NCBI GenBank assembly: GCA_030601745.1
Contig: JAUWBI010000007.1
Location: 1 to 64,000 of the forward strand
Direction of reading: 5' to 3'
Length of the DNA: 64,000 nt
Origin: Phycisphaerae bacterium
Lineage (GTDB): Bacteria; Planctomycetota; Phycisphaerae; Sedimentisphaerales; Anaerobacaceae
A model generated the notes under the pieces. The model was not told the origin of the DNA, made no database searches, and saw only the letters and a program-made list of their open reading frames with translations. Of the stretch, positions 10,102 to 19,258 are shown in pieces. Within the stretch, counting starts at the first letter, position 1, and every line of letters starts with the position of its first letter. Position numbers and translations under genes: made by a program.

Positions 10102-12051
10102 ATGCGGGATGATGTAAAAAGCAAAGCGGAATTACTGCAAGAGGTGGAGACGCTGCGCCGCCGTATTGCGGAACTTGAACAGGGCAAAGACGTTACCGAG
10201 CGCAAACGAGCCGAGGAAGAAATAAGGGCGTCCGAAGAAAGATTTAAGGATCTTGCCGAGAGAAGCTTCGACCTGATATTTATGACAGACTCCCAGGGTC
10301 ATCTGACCTATGTTTCCGGCGCAAGTGAGAAGATATTCCATTACAAGCCGCAAGAGATGGTAGGGACACATTTTAAGAATTACCTGATTGAATCCGAGAT
10401 ACCCCAAGTTTCACAACGCTTTGCTGAAAATATGCAAGGCAGGAACCTCGGTATTTTCCGGATGGAGGCAATGAGGAAGGACGGCAGCCACGTCTTCGTT
10501 GAGCTTAACTCCTCACCTATACTTAAGGACGGTGAAACAATCGGAATACAAGGAATTATAAGAGACATCACCGAGCGCAAACGAGCGGAGGAGGCGCTGG
10601 AAGCCGAGCGGGGCAGGCTTTATTCCCTTCTGGATGGTCTTCCGGCATTTGTCTATCTTCAGGCGCCGGACCATTCGGTTCGTTTTGCGAACCGGTACTT
10701 CCGCGAACACTTTGGGGACCCGGAAGGAAAAATGTGTTACGAGGTTCTCTGGGGGGCTAAAGAGCCGTGCAAGCCGTGCCCCACATTCAAAGTTTTCGAG
10801 ACTAACAAACCTCAAGTCTGGGAGTGGTCGCAATCTCCCGATGGGCGGATATATGAGATTAACGACTATCCTTTCTCAGATGTTGATGGCTCTCCTTTGG
10901 TGCTGGAACTGGGCATTGACATCACCGAGCGCAAACAAACGGAGGAGGCGTTGGGGGAGTCAGAAGAGAAATATAGAACAGTTTCAGAAAACTCACTTAC
11001 CGGCATCTTTATCCACCAGGACGAAAGATATGTGTATGTCAACGATAGGTTTGCGGAAATCCACGGTTACAGACCTGAAGAACTGCTGGGAAAGGAATTC
11101 TGGGCTTTAATCCACCCCGATGACAGAGAGATTGCAGCCCAGATGAGGTCAGAAAGACTGGCAGGCAAGGCCATTCCGCACCGGTATGAAATCCGCCGAC
11201 TGAAGAAGGATGGACAGACCATCTGGTGCGAAATGATGGTAAGCTGTGTCGAATACATGGGAAAAACTGCCTTCATGGGCAATGTTGTGGATATCACCGA
11301 ACTCAAGCAAGCAGAAAGCGAACTCACCGAATATCGAGAAAAAATGGCCCATGCCGAACAACTCGCCTCACTGGGAACCTTAAGCGCTACTCTGGCTCAT
11401 AGACTGACCTCGCCTATTACGGCTATTCGTCTGTCAATTGAGAATTCATTAGCTGACCTGGAAACAACGTCCTGTCCGGATACTGTTACAGAAGACCTCA
11501 AGGACGGTCTAAGCGGGATTTCGGAGGTAGTTTCAATAGTTGGCAGTTTTCGCGATTTCGCAAGGAAATCCTCAGAAAAAATTGTCAGTCGAGTAGATTT
11601 GAAGGCAGTTGCTGAGCGAATCTTGAAGTTGTTGAGTGAAAGTGCCCGGCGGGCGAAAGTTAGCCTGCACCTCAAAGGTATGGACAAACTGCCGTCTATA
11701 TATTCGAACGAGAAAGACTTAGAGCAGTTGTTTTTTGCCCTGGTTGAGAACGCTATACAGGCAGCGGACGGCAAAAAGAGTCGCCAGCTTATTATCGATG
11801 GCGCTGTAAAAGATGAGCACATTGAGCTGCGATTTGCCGACAATTGCGGTGGTATTGCGCCGGAGAATCTTGATAAGATTTTTGAGCCGTTTTTCACTAC
11901 CAGACCTGCAGGTGAAGGAACGGGTCTGGGGCTTTGTGTTGTAGAGCACATCGTATCGCGGGCCGGCGGTAAAGTTCGCGTCGCAAGCAAAGCCGGTGAA
12001 GGTTCAACTTTTTTCGTCACCCTGCCTATCAATAAAGGCAGGAGGTCATAA
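10102..12051 (+). CDS. Multi-PAS sensor histidine kinase
   Basis: Three PAS/PAC units (DITERK), HisKA-like AEQLASLGTLSATLAHRLTSPI, HATPase motifs ADNCGGIAPE and GTGLGLCVVEHIV. Confidence 0.93.
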   Translation: MRDDVKSKAELLQEVETLRRRIAELEQGKDVTERKRAEEEIRASEERFKDLAERSFDLIFMTDSQGHLTYVSGASEKIFHYKPQEMVGTHFKNYLIESEIPQVSQRFAENMQGRNLGIFRMEAMRKDGSHVFVELNSSPILKDGETIGIQGIIRDITERKRAEEALEAERGRLYSLLDGLPAFVYLQAPDHSVRFANRYFREHFGDPEGKMCYEVLWGAKEPCKPCPTFKVFETNKPQVWEWSQSPDGRIYEINDYPFSDVDGSPLVLELGIDITERKQTEEALGESEEKYRTVSENSLTGIFIHQDERYVYVNDRFAEIHGYRPEELLGKEFWALIHPDDREIAAQMRSERLAGKAIPHRYEIRRLKKDGQTIWCEMMVSCVEYMGKTAFMGNVVDITELKQAESELTEYREKMAHAEQLASLGTLSATLAHRLTSPITAIRLSIENSLADLETTSCPDTVTEDLKDGLSGISEVVSIVGSFRDFARKSSEKIVSRVDLKAVAERILKLLSESARRAKVSLHLKGMDKLPSIYSNEKDLEQLFFALVENAIQAADGKKSRQLIIDGAVKDEHIELRFADNCGGIAPENLDKIFEPFFTTRPAGEGTGLGLCVVEHIVSRAGGKVRVASKAGEGSTFFVTLPINKGRRS

Positions 12052-12061
12052 CTGAGCAGCA

Positions 12062-12670
12062 ATGACAAATAACGCAGAACAACACATCTTTTTTGTCGAT
12101 GACGAGCCGAAGGTACGCAAGGCAGTCGGCAGAACCCTTGAGCAACTCGGCTCGAAGGTTAGCTGTTTTGCCTGTGCAGCCGATTGTCTTGAACAATTAC
12201 GCTCCACAACGTGCGATTTACTTATTACTGATGTGAAAATGCCTGAAATGGACGGCATAGAGCTGTTGGCCGAGGCGAGACGCATTGCTCCATGGCTGCT
12301 GGTTCTGGTTATAACCGGCTACGGCGATATACCAATGGCGGTCAAGGCCGTTAAGGCAGGCGCATTGGATTTTATCGAAAAGCCTCTGGACAGGCAGGGG
12401 TTTCTGTCGATTGTTGAGTCCATCCTAAAGCGAAATGCTTTGGCTGACTCGCTTTTGGGCAAACTGCTCACCAGGACAGAGATGAAAGTCCTGCGTTTTA
12501 TTCTGAAGGGTAAAAGCAACAAGGAAATAGCCCGTTTGCGCCACCGTTCTATAAGAACCATCGAGGACCACCGCAGTTGCATTTTCCGCAAATTCGGTGT
12601 CGATAACTTGGTTGACCTGACCAAACGAGCTGCTGGGATGGGGTTGGTTAACCTGCCGGAAAATAAATAA
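12062..12670 (+). CDS. FixJ-like response regulator (REC plus LuxR-type HTH)
   Basis: FFVDDEPKVRKAV, LLITDVKMPEMDGIEL, ITGYGDIPMAVKAVKAGALDFIEKP; LTRTEMKVLRFILKGKSNKEIARLRHRSIRTIEDHR. Confidence 0.93.
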   Translation: MTNNAEQHIFFVDDEPKVRKAVGRTLEQLGSKVSCFACAADCLEQLRSTTCDLLITDVKMPEMDGIELLAEARRIAPWLLVLVITGYGDIPMAVKAVKAGALDFIEKPLDRQGFLSIVESILKRNALADSLLGKLLTRTEMKVLRFILKGKSNKEIARLRHRSIRTIEDHRSCIFRKFGVDNLVDLTKRAAGMGLVNLPENK

Positions 12671-12688
12671 CGGCGTAAGGCCGTTTTT
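12669..12688 (+). terminator. Rho-independent terminator after the response regulator
   Basis: aacggc gtaag gccgtt then T-run. Confidence 0.7.
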
Positions 12689-12751
12689 CAACGCAGAAAG
12701 CCGCCTATAAGTAGTCGTTCACCCGACTATCTGCTATATATTCGTCCGTAC

Positions 12752-12791
12752 AAAATTCTGTAGTTTCCACACAAAATCCCGTAGTTTCCAC
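12752..12791 (+). promoter_or_regulatory. Two tandem operator-like motifs, 21-bp period
   Basis: aaaattctgtagtttccac (12752..12770) and aaaatcccgtagtttccac (12773..12791). Confidence 0.65.
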
Positions 12792-12793
12792 GA

Positions 12794-12822
12794 TTGTCAT
12801 TTTTTTTGCGTTCGGCTATTTT
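12794..12822 (+). promoter_or_regulatory. Sigma70-like promoter
   Basis: TTGTCA - 17 bp - TATTTT, starting 2 bp after an operator motif. Confidence 0.5.
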
Positions 12823-12829
12823 ATAAGAA

Positions 12830-13075
12830 GCGTAAAGTTGTGTTAGAGTGTTTATTCAGGAAGGGAGTTAATCACATCCTCCTCGCTGGGTCTGGTTGGT
12901 GAAGATATGCCGGGCCCGGCAGAATGAAAGCACGGCGCGAAACTGCCGTGATATTGATAAACGTTTGCAGCAGGGATGTAAAGCGAAGCTGAAATTCGTG
13001 TCAATCCAATTCGAAAGGGCTGGAGTTTCCTCCTTCTTAAATGGGCCTTAGCTTTTTCTCCGGCCCTTTTGCTCC
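12830..13075 (+). ncRNA. Candidate non-coding transcript/leader ending at a hairpin
   Basis: No convincing ORF; promoter upstream; hairpins such as cacggc-gcgaaact-gccgtg; terminal stem aaagggctggag / ctccggcccttt. Confidence 0.4.
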
Positions 13076-13152
13076 TTATAGTTTTTTTCCTCCCTTAACA
13101 AATTTTTTTTGAAGATAGCCCTTATTTTAACAGAAAAAGGGGGTAGTCCTAT

Positions 13153-13171
13153 AAAATCCCGTAGTTTCCAC
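13153..13171 (+). promoter_or_regulatory. Third copy of the operator-like motif
   Basis: aaaatcccgtagtttccac, ends 3 bp before a -35 box. Confidence 0.65.
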
Positions 13172-13174
13172 GTA

Positions 13175-13202
13175 TTGACTTTTGAATTTGAGACTGTATA
13201 AT
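13175..13202 (+). promoter_or_regulatory. Sigma70-like promoter of the LuxR-type regulator
   Basis: TTGACT - 16 bp - TATAAT. Confidence 0.7.
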
Positions 13203-13253
13203 ATTAGAACATAGGTAATTTAGGCATTGTGAAAAGAGGAAGAGTGGTGATTT

Positions 13254-13634
13254 TTGGCTCGTCCCTCTAAATTTGCCCCGTATATGGTTGAATGCCAAAG
13301 TGCCGGTACTGTTCAGCCGGAGCAGTGTATTCAGCTTCAACGGAGGAGGCAAATGGCCTTAGTATCAGAGACGGAAATATTCACTGAAAGCGAATGGTTG
13401 GAAATCGTTAATGAGCTTTCCTTACCTCCAAGGCAGGCAGGGGTAATGAAATACCTTTTTCTCGGCCATTCCGACAAACAAATTGCTATGGAACTGCAAA
13501 TATCTGTGCCGACTGTACGCACACATCTAAGCCGGCTTTTTTCGAGATTTGACGTGCAGGACCGGACCGAACTTGTTCTTTACGTGTTTCGCTATTTCCG
13601 CAAGAACTCCAGAGCAAATGGCTGTCATCGTTAG
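13254..13634 (+). CDS. Stand-alone LuxR-type HTH regulator
   Basis: LPPRQAGVMKYLFLGHSDKQIAMELQISVPTVRTHLSRLFSRFDVQDRTEL; start at 13254 (TTG) uncertain, an ATG lies at 13351. Confidence 0.85.
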   Translation: MARPSKFAPYMVECQSAGTVQPEQCIQLQRRRQMALVSETEIFTESEWLEIVNELSLPPRQAGVMKYLFLGHSDKQIAMELQISVPTVRTHLSRLFSRFDVQDRTELVLYVFRYFRKNSRANGCHR

Positions 13635-13892
13635 TGATGACATCAGAATTGACGACTTGAAAGGATTAGAATTAGTTGTGATAACTTGGGTTTTCGGCTA
13701 CGAACAGGGCTGTTTCGCTGCCTTAGGGTGCGAACGACAGCACGAGAAAAATGCAAATGTTTTGCAGTATGGAGGACGGACCATAACATAAGTTGCCTCT
13801 GAACACCCCCGGACGGAGGAAGATTACGAAAAGAGGAGGTTGAAATCCCAAATTTACAATCACGGTTCTGCGTATTTTGTTGGATACTTGTA

Positions 13893-15053
13893 ATGATAAT
13901 CAGCGAGAATATCGCCGTAGCTTTACCAATTGGTGAGGCCATTCGAGTAACTGCGGACAGACTCAAAGCAGAGCAGATGCACCGGGGAAACTGGCCTCAG
14001 GAGTCTGACTACCAAGGTTCAATTGTGGCGGGGATGGTCAGCGCCTACGAGGTGACCTGTGATAGTGCCCACAGGAGTTCTGCCGAATTAGGTGGGGATT
14101 ACATCCTCAAGGGCGTGGAAGCCTACGAGGACCAAGTTTTCGCTTTAACGCGCTTAAGTGAGATTGCAGATGACCCCTGCGACAATGACTGGCGGACGGC
14201 CGTAAGCAACTTTTATTACAATGTGAAGCATCGGGAAGGTGGCACGGAAGGTTATATTTCTGGTCGGCTTGGCCCCCTTGAGCCATCTACAACGGTGTTC
14301 TACCTCGCAAACGCTGTCGTTGCTGCTTACTACGTCGAGGCTGAAGATAAGCAAATCTGGCACGATGCCCTTATAGATTTTCTTGCGCGGGTAGATGACG
14401 ATACCTCTGTGTGGCCGGTATGGGGCCTGGGCGCTGCCACATGGGCGCTGGCACAAACCGGCGATATGAACAGCACGCCGATCGACCCGAATAGCACCGG
14501 CAGGCTTTACTGGGACGGCGTAACCCTGGCAGAACTGCCTGATTTGCTCTTGGGCCACCAGGTGCTGGATGGTGAGCTTTATGGAGGGAGTTTCTACTGG
14601 CGATTTGACCATACGAATGGCGGTGACCCGGAGGGTGAAGCAGCGGGCTATACCGAAGATACTGTCTTTGGCACGCTGGGACTTGTTGCCGCAAACAAAG
14701 CCAATCCCGAATTGGACTACGATTCGGCAATTCTTGCGGCCCGAGACGCACTGCTTGTTGGCATCCACGCGGACGGCACGGTTTATGAGCACCTATGGTT
14801 GGATGGGTACATTTTTTACTTCTACGCCGGAGAGATGCTTCAGGCCCTCGGCGAGCTGATTATTCCCGGAGATTTGGACCTCGACGGGGGCGTAAATTTT
14901 ATCGACTTTGCGATTTTTGCTGATAATTGGCTGGCCTCCGGCTGCACCAGGTGCTCCTGGTGTAAGGGGGCTGACCTCGACGAGAGCGGAGAGGTGAATT
15001 GCGTTGACCTGGGAGTTGTTGCTGAGCACTGGCTTGAAGGTACAAACCAGTGA
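13893..15053 (+). CDS. Alpha/alpha-toroid-like protein with C-terminal dockerin-like repeats
   Basis: C-terminus GDLDLDGGVNFIDFAIFADNWL ... ADLDESGEVNCVDLGVVAEHWLEG. Confidence 0.65.
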   Translation: MIISENIAVALPIGEAIRVTADRLKAEQMHRGNWPQESDYQGSIVAGMVSAYEVTCDSAHRSSAELGGDYILKGVEAYEDQVFALTRLSEIADDPCDNDWRTAVSNFYYNVKHREGGTEGYISGRLGPLEPSTTVFYLANAVVAAYYVEAEDKQIWHDALIDFLARVDDDTSVWPVWGLGAATWALAQTGDMNSTPIDPNSTGRLYWDGVTLAELPDLLLGHQVLDGELYGGSFYWRFDHTNGGDPEGEAAGYTEDTVFGTLGLVAANKANPELDYDSAILAARDALLVGIHADGTVYEHLWLDGYIFYFYAGEMLQALGELIIPGDLDLDGGVNFIDFAIFADNWLASGCTRCSWCKGADLDESGEVNCVDLGVVAEHWLEGTNQ

Positions 15054-15115
15054 TATCGAAATAATGAACAGAAATATTTGGATGTTGCTAACAATACAGT
15101 AAACAAGGAGGAAAT

Positions 15116-15463
15116 ATGAAAGACGTATCGTTAGGAAACAACAAAAACAAATTGGGTCTTAAGTCTAAACTACTGTTAGGAGCGTTGGCTTTGGCGATCA
15201 TAGCAGGGCTCGGCATCGCAGTGCAGGCGGCTCGTGAGGATGTGGATAGCGAAACTGACCTGCTTCTTCTCTACAGGCAGACGGCGCTGTTCAATCCGTT
15301 TACGCTGAACACCAGGACGCTGAGCACCCCGATGAATCTCAGGCTGGGTGATTCGGGCGCAATTACCTTAGACGAGCCAATACGGATAGCAGTTAGGCCG
15401 CCGAAGCGGACTCCGGGCAAACCCTGGTGGGTCCCGGGACCGCCACCCTGGCATAAAACTTAA
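15116..15463 (+). CDS. Small secreted/anchored protein, unknown function
   Basis: Single TM/signal LLLGALALAIIAGLGIAVQA, Pro/Trp-rich C-terminus; RBS aggagg upstream. Confidence 0.65.
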   Translation: MKDVSLGNNKNKLGLKSKLLLGALALAIIAGLGIAVQAAREDVDSETDLLLLYRQTALFNPFTLNTRTLSTPMNLRLGDSGAITLDEPIRIAVRPPKRTPGKPWWVPGPPPWHKT

Positions 15464-15560
15464 TAAGGGTGACGATAGCTCATAACAGAGAACTAATTCG
15501 TCCTAATCCGGCAAAGGCGCTGGTGTTTCTCTGGGAAAATAAGGCGAGGATTCGAGATAT

Positions 15561-15590
15561 AGACGGACGAGGGGTTTCAGTCCGTCTTTG
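15561..15590 (+). terminator. Possible terminator
   Basis: agacggac ... gtccgtct then ttg; weak T tract. Confidence 0.4.
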
Positions 15591-15694
15591 TATGGGTTTT
15601 TAAGGAGGAAAGCCCTGGATGATTAAGAAGTTCAAAGCGTAGTCCCGTATGAGGATGACGGGGCTTAGCGCAAGTAGGTTGGAGAGGTGTTTAA

Positions 15695-16963
15695 GTGAAC
15701 TTCGTGTCGAGCAGTGGTTTCGTTGTACGAATATTGAAGAATCAAGTTGTTTTGGCTCTTTTTCTGGCTGTACTTTTTTCTATCTACTTAGTTGGGTGCA
15801 GCGAGCAAGTGCGTCTGCCTTCTGCAGAACAGTTGGTTGAATTCGAAAATGCCGGCCCTGTCCGTCCCACTGTGGATATGGACCGCCTGGTAAGGGCCAG
15901 AATAGGCGGGGGGCCTTACCGTGTTGTGGCGGGTGACGTGCTGGAGGTGAGCATACCCGCTGTTTTGCAGGTCTTTACCGCCGAATTACCGGATTCCCCT
16001 GACCAGGTTACCCCGCGCATGTGCCGTGTCAGTGACAATGGGACTATCAGGCTTGCGATAGTCGGCGAAATCGAGGTGGCAGGAAAATCTCTGGCCGAGA
16101 TAGAATCGGCCGTTATTGCTGCGTACTATCCCAAGTATTCTGTGATTGTTCCCCCCGTTGCCGCCCGGATAATGGAGTACAACACTTCCAAAGTTTCTAT
16201 AATCGGAGCGGTTCAAAAGCCCGGCGTTTACTCGCTGCCCAGCGACCAGATGTCCCTTGTTGCGCTTCTTATGCAGGCGGAGGGTATTGTCGATGAGGGA
16301 GCAGTTCTTATCCGAATAACCCATTCTGATGAGGCGGCAGCAGACAATGAGCTGGCAGCCGAACGGACAATTGAACAGTTAGCCAAGCCGAACGGAAGCG
16401 TCTCGCAAGAAGAAGATTTGATAAATACGCATCTAAAGCGGCTCCTTGAGACTCTCGATAACGGCCGTACCGCAGAAATTGCCAATGCGACAAACTCCGC
16501 AGGCAGGGCCAGGGAAAGTGAGCCGCTGGTTCTACCCGTAAAGGGCCTGAACATTCCGTTTGCAGACGTTGCGCTGAGAGATGGCGACAGCGTCGAAGTT
16601 GAACGGCTTGAGCAGCCGCTCTTTACGGTCATCGGGCTGGTTAACAGGCCCGGCAATTTCCCATATCCGCCGGATGTTCAGTACAACCTTATGCAGGCGG
16701 TTGGCTTTGCCGGTGGATTCAACCAGGCTGCCGAGCCTCGCTACGCTACTGTCTATCGCCAAAAGCCGGACAGCACGATTGTCAGCGCAATTTTCAAAGT
16801 TATAGACGGCTCAAAGCTGACAAATGCTTCAAACGTCCTTATAAAGCCCGGTGACATTGTTGCTGTAGAACATACGTCCCGAACACGCACGAAGCTCTTT
16901 CTGGACAGGGTGTTCAGGATTAACATGGGCGTTTACGTACCTTTAACCAATATGTTTGAGTAG
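15695..16963 (+). CDS. Polysaccharide export outer-membrane lipoprotein (Wza-like, SLBB)
   Basis: Lipobox YLVGCSE, YRVVAGDVLEVSIP, VSIIGAVQKPGVYSL, FTVIGLVNRPGNFPYP. Confidence 0.92.
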   Translation: MNFVSSSGFVVRILKNQVVLALFLAVLFSIYLVGCSEQVRLPSAEQLVEFENAGPVRPTVDMDRLVRARIGGGPYRVVAGDVLEVSIPAVLQVFTAELPDSPDQVTPRMCRVSDNGTIRLAIVGEIEVAGKSLAEIESAVIAAYYPKYSVIVPPVAARIMEYNTSKVSIIGAVQKPGVYSLPSDQMSLVALLMQAEGIVDEGAVLIRITHSDEAAADNELAAERTIEQLAKPNGSVSQEEDLINTHLKRLLETLDNGRTAEIANATNSAGRARESEPLVLPVKGLNIPFADVALRDGDSVEVERLEQPLFTVIGLVNRPGNFPYPPDVQYNLMQAVGFAGGFNQAAEPRYATVYRQKPDSTIVSAIFKVIDGSKLTNASNVLIKPGDIVAVEHTSRTRTKLFLDRVFRINMGVYVPLTNMFE

Positions 16964-17008
16964 ACACGAACAAAGGGCATATAACTATAAAAAACAACGG
17001 AGAACGAC

Positions 17009-19249
17009 GTGATAAAACAGCGTGAAGATTACAGAGCGGCAGAACAGGATGAATCGCGTGTGGAAATTCCGCAGGCTGTTGCGACCATATCAGAAAGCTT
17101 AGTTCAAATCATCTGGCGACGCCGCTGGATCGTGCTGCTTAGTACGGTTGTGGTTCTGGCGGCAGCTTTCGCTTATCTTGCCAAGGCCACGCCTATTTAC
17201 ACCAGTACATCCCGGGTCTATGTCGAGCAGAGCGGCCCTAAAATTATCACTGACATAGAAAAGGGTTTCATGACCCAGTCCAAAAATTATCTCTATGCCC
17301 AGGGCGAGCTGCTCAAGTCCACGCCAATTGTTGCTGCTGCTCTTGATGTTCCCGGCGTAAGGCAAATGAAGACGTTTGCCAAAATAGATAACCAAATTGT
17401 GTACCTGAAAAAGAACCTGGATGTCACTATTGGTAAAAAGGACGACATCATCAACGTATCGTTTGACTCACCCTGGCCTGCCGAAGCTGCCCAACTGATA
17501 AACGCGGTGGTAGATTCGTATATAACTTATCATTCAACCCGTAAACGCAGTACTTCAGCCGAAGTTTTGAAAATCCTTCAAAGCGAAAAAGCCAAACGCG
17601 GCAAAGAGCTAACAGAGAAGCTCAAGGCAACGATGGATTTTAAAAGGGAGAATATTGCGCTGGCACTTGAACACCAGCGCGGCAATATCATACTCCAGCG
17701 GCTCGAAAGACTGTCCGTGGCTCTTACGCAGGCCCAGCTCGCAACCATCGAGAGCAAGTCCATCTACGAATCCATCAAAACAATGGTCAGCGACCCGGCC
17801 AGGCTCAAGCAGTTTATAGAGGCGCAGCGGGCCAAGGGCATATATATCTCCACAGGCAGTGAAAGAGTACAGCTCAAATCCAAACTGGACCAATTGGAGC
17901 TTTCTTATACTGACCTTCTGCGCCAGGTTACTTCCGACCATCCTTCGGTCAAGGCACTGGAGAGTAATATCGCCCGGATAAAACAGCAGATTACTGACCT
18001 GGACACCGAGTTTGCCCAGGCCCAACTTGCCGTGGCAGAGCAACAATACCTCGCTGCAAAGGAAAACGAAGTCCAGATAGGCAAATACTTTGAAGACCAG
18101 CGAGAGGAGGCCCTCGACCTCAATGACCAGCTCGCTCAGTACACCTTGCTGCAATACGAATGGGAACAGTCAAAAAAGTTGAATGATATTCTCGATGACC
18201 GCATAAAGGAGTTGAGTATTACCGAAGACGTCGGGGCGCTTAATATCAGTATTCTCGAAGTTGCCCGGCCTGCCGATAAGCCCTCCAAGCCGCAAAAGGC
18301 CCGGATTATGGCTATGGCACTGGTTCTGGCGCTTATGCTCGGCGGCGGCCTGGCACTTCTTCGCGACTGGATGGACCAGAGGCTGCGCTCTGCCGACGAG
18401 ATATCAGCCATTCTTGGTGTGCCGGTTTTGGGCGTGGTGCCATCAATGTCCAGAAGACAAAGCTTCACAGCCCGAGGCCAGAAGGTTCACCTGGATTCCA
18501 ACTCCCATGCGGCGGAGGCCTATCGTACGATACGCACATCTGTATTCTTCGGCGTACCCAAGGGTGAGGCAAAGACGGTACTTATCACTTCTCCCGGAGC
18601 AGGTGACGGCAAAACGACCCTGGTCAGTAACCTGGCCATCGCAATGGCCCAGGCAGGGCAAAAAACCCTCATCCTCGACGCCGATTTCCGAAAGCCTATG
18701 CAGCATAGTGTTTTCGAAATTGACGGGGACAAGGGGCTTAGCAGCGTGCTTGCCGGGACTACTACCCTGGAAGAAGCGATCCAGCCTACCGAAGTTAAAG
18801 GCCTGGAACTGCTGCCTTGCGGGCCTGATGTGCCCAATCCATCCGAGATTCTCAATAGTGAAACCTTCGCTAAAACCCTCGAGCATCTCTCGACGAACAA
18901 ATATGACCGTATCATTATCGATTCGCCGCCCGTTATGCCCGTCACCGATGCCCAAATACTTGCTGCGATTTGCGATATAACACTTCTGGTACTGAAAGCG
19001 GAAAAATCCACCAGAAAGTTCAGCCAGCAGGCCCGTGACGGGCTGTTAAGTGTCGGCGCACATATCCTCGGGGCGGTTGTGAATGATGTTTCGAGAAAAG
19101 GCGGCCGCTACGGTTACTACAGCGGCTACGGATACTACTACGGCCACGGCTATTACGGCTATGGCCGTCGCAAAAAGGAAAAGGCCGGCGAAAGAAAACC
19201 TGCCGCGGTTATGGAAGGACCCGGCCCCGATGAAACCTCAAATGCTTAA
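17009..19249 (+). CDS. Wzz domain fused to BY-kinase (Wzc-like) with Tyr-rich tail
   Basis: Two TMs, Walker A SPGAGDGKTT, A' LILDADFRKP, C-terminal GGRYGYYSGYGYYYGHGYYGYGRRKK. Confidence 0.95.
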   Translation: MIKQREDYRAAEQDESRVEIPQAVATISESLVQIIWRRRWIVLLSTVVVLAAAFAYLAKATPIYTSTSRVYVEQSGPKIITDIEKGFMTQSKNYLYAQGELLKSTPIVAAALDVPGVRQMKTFAKIDNQIVYLKKNLDVTIGKKDDIINVSFDSPWPAEAAQLINAVVDSYITYHSTRKRSTSAEVLKILQSEKAKRGKELTEKLKATMDFKRENIALALEHQRGNIILQRLERLSVALTQAQLATIESKSIYESIKTMVSDPARLKQFIEAQRAKGIYISTGSERVQLKSKLDQLELSYTDLLRQVTSDHPSVKALESNIARIKQQITDLDTEFAQAQLAVAEQQYLAAKENEVQIGKYFEDQREEALDLNDQLAQYTLLQYEWEQSKKLNDILDDRIKELSITEDVGALNISILEVARPADKPSKPQKARIMAMALVLALMLGGGLALLRDWMDQRLRSADEISAILGVPVLGVVPSMSRRQSFTARGQKVHLDSNSHAAEAYRTIRTSVFFGVPKGEAKTVLITSPGAGDGKTTLVSNLAIAMAQAGQKTLILDADFRKPMQHSVFEIDGDKGLSSVLAGTTTLEEAIQPTEVKGLELLPCGPDVPNPSEILNSETFAKTLEHLSTNKYDRIIIDSPPVMPVTDAQILAAICDITLLVLKAEKSTRKFSQQARDGLLSVGAHILGAVVNDVSRKGGRYGYYSGYGYYYGHGYYGYGRRKKEKAGERKPAAVMEGPGPDETSNA

Positions 19250-19258
19250 GGATAGCAG

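Noticed and set aside
16228-16656. Antisense ORFs throughout the EPS and right-flank genes (e.g. 14154..14792, 49953..50966, 54789..55556)
   Set aside because: Low-complexity antisense shadows of well-supported genes.
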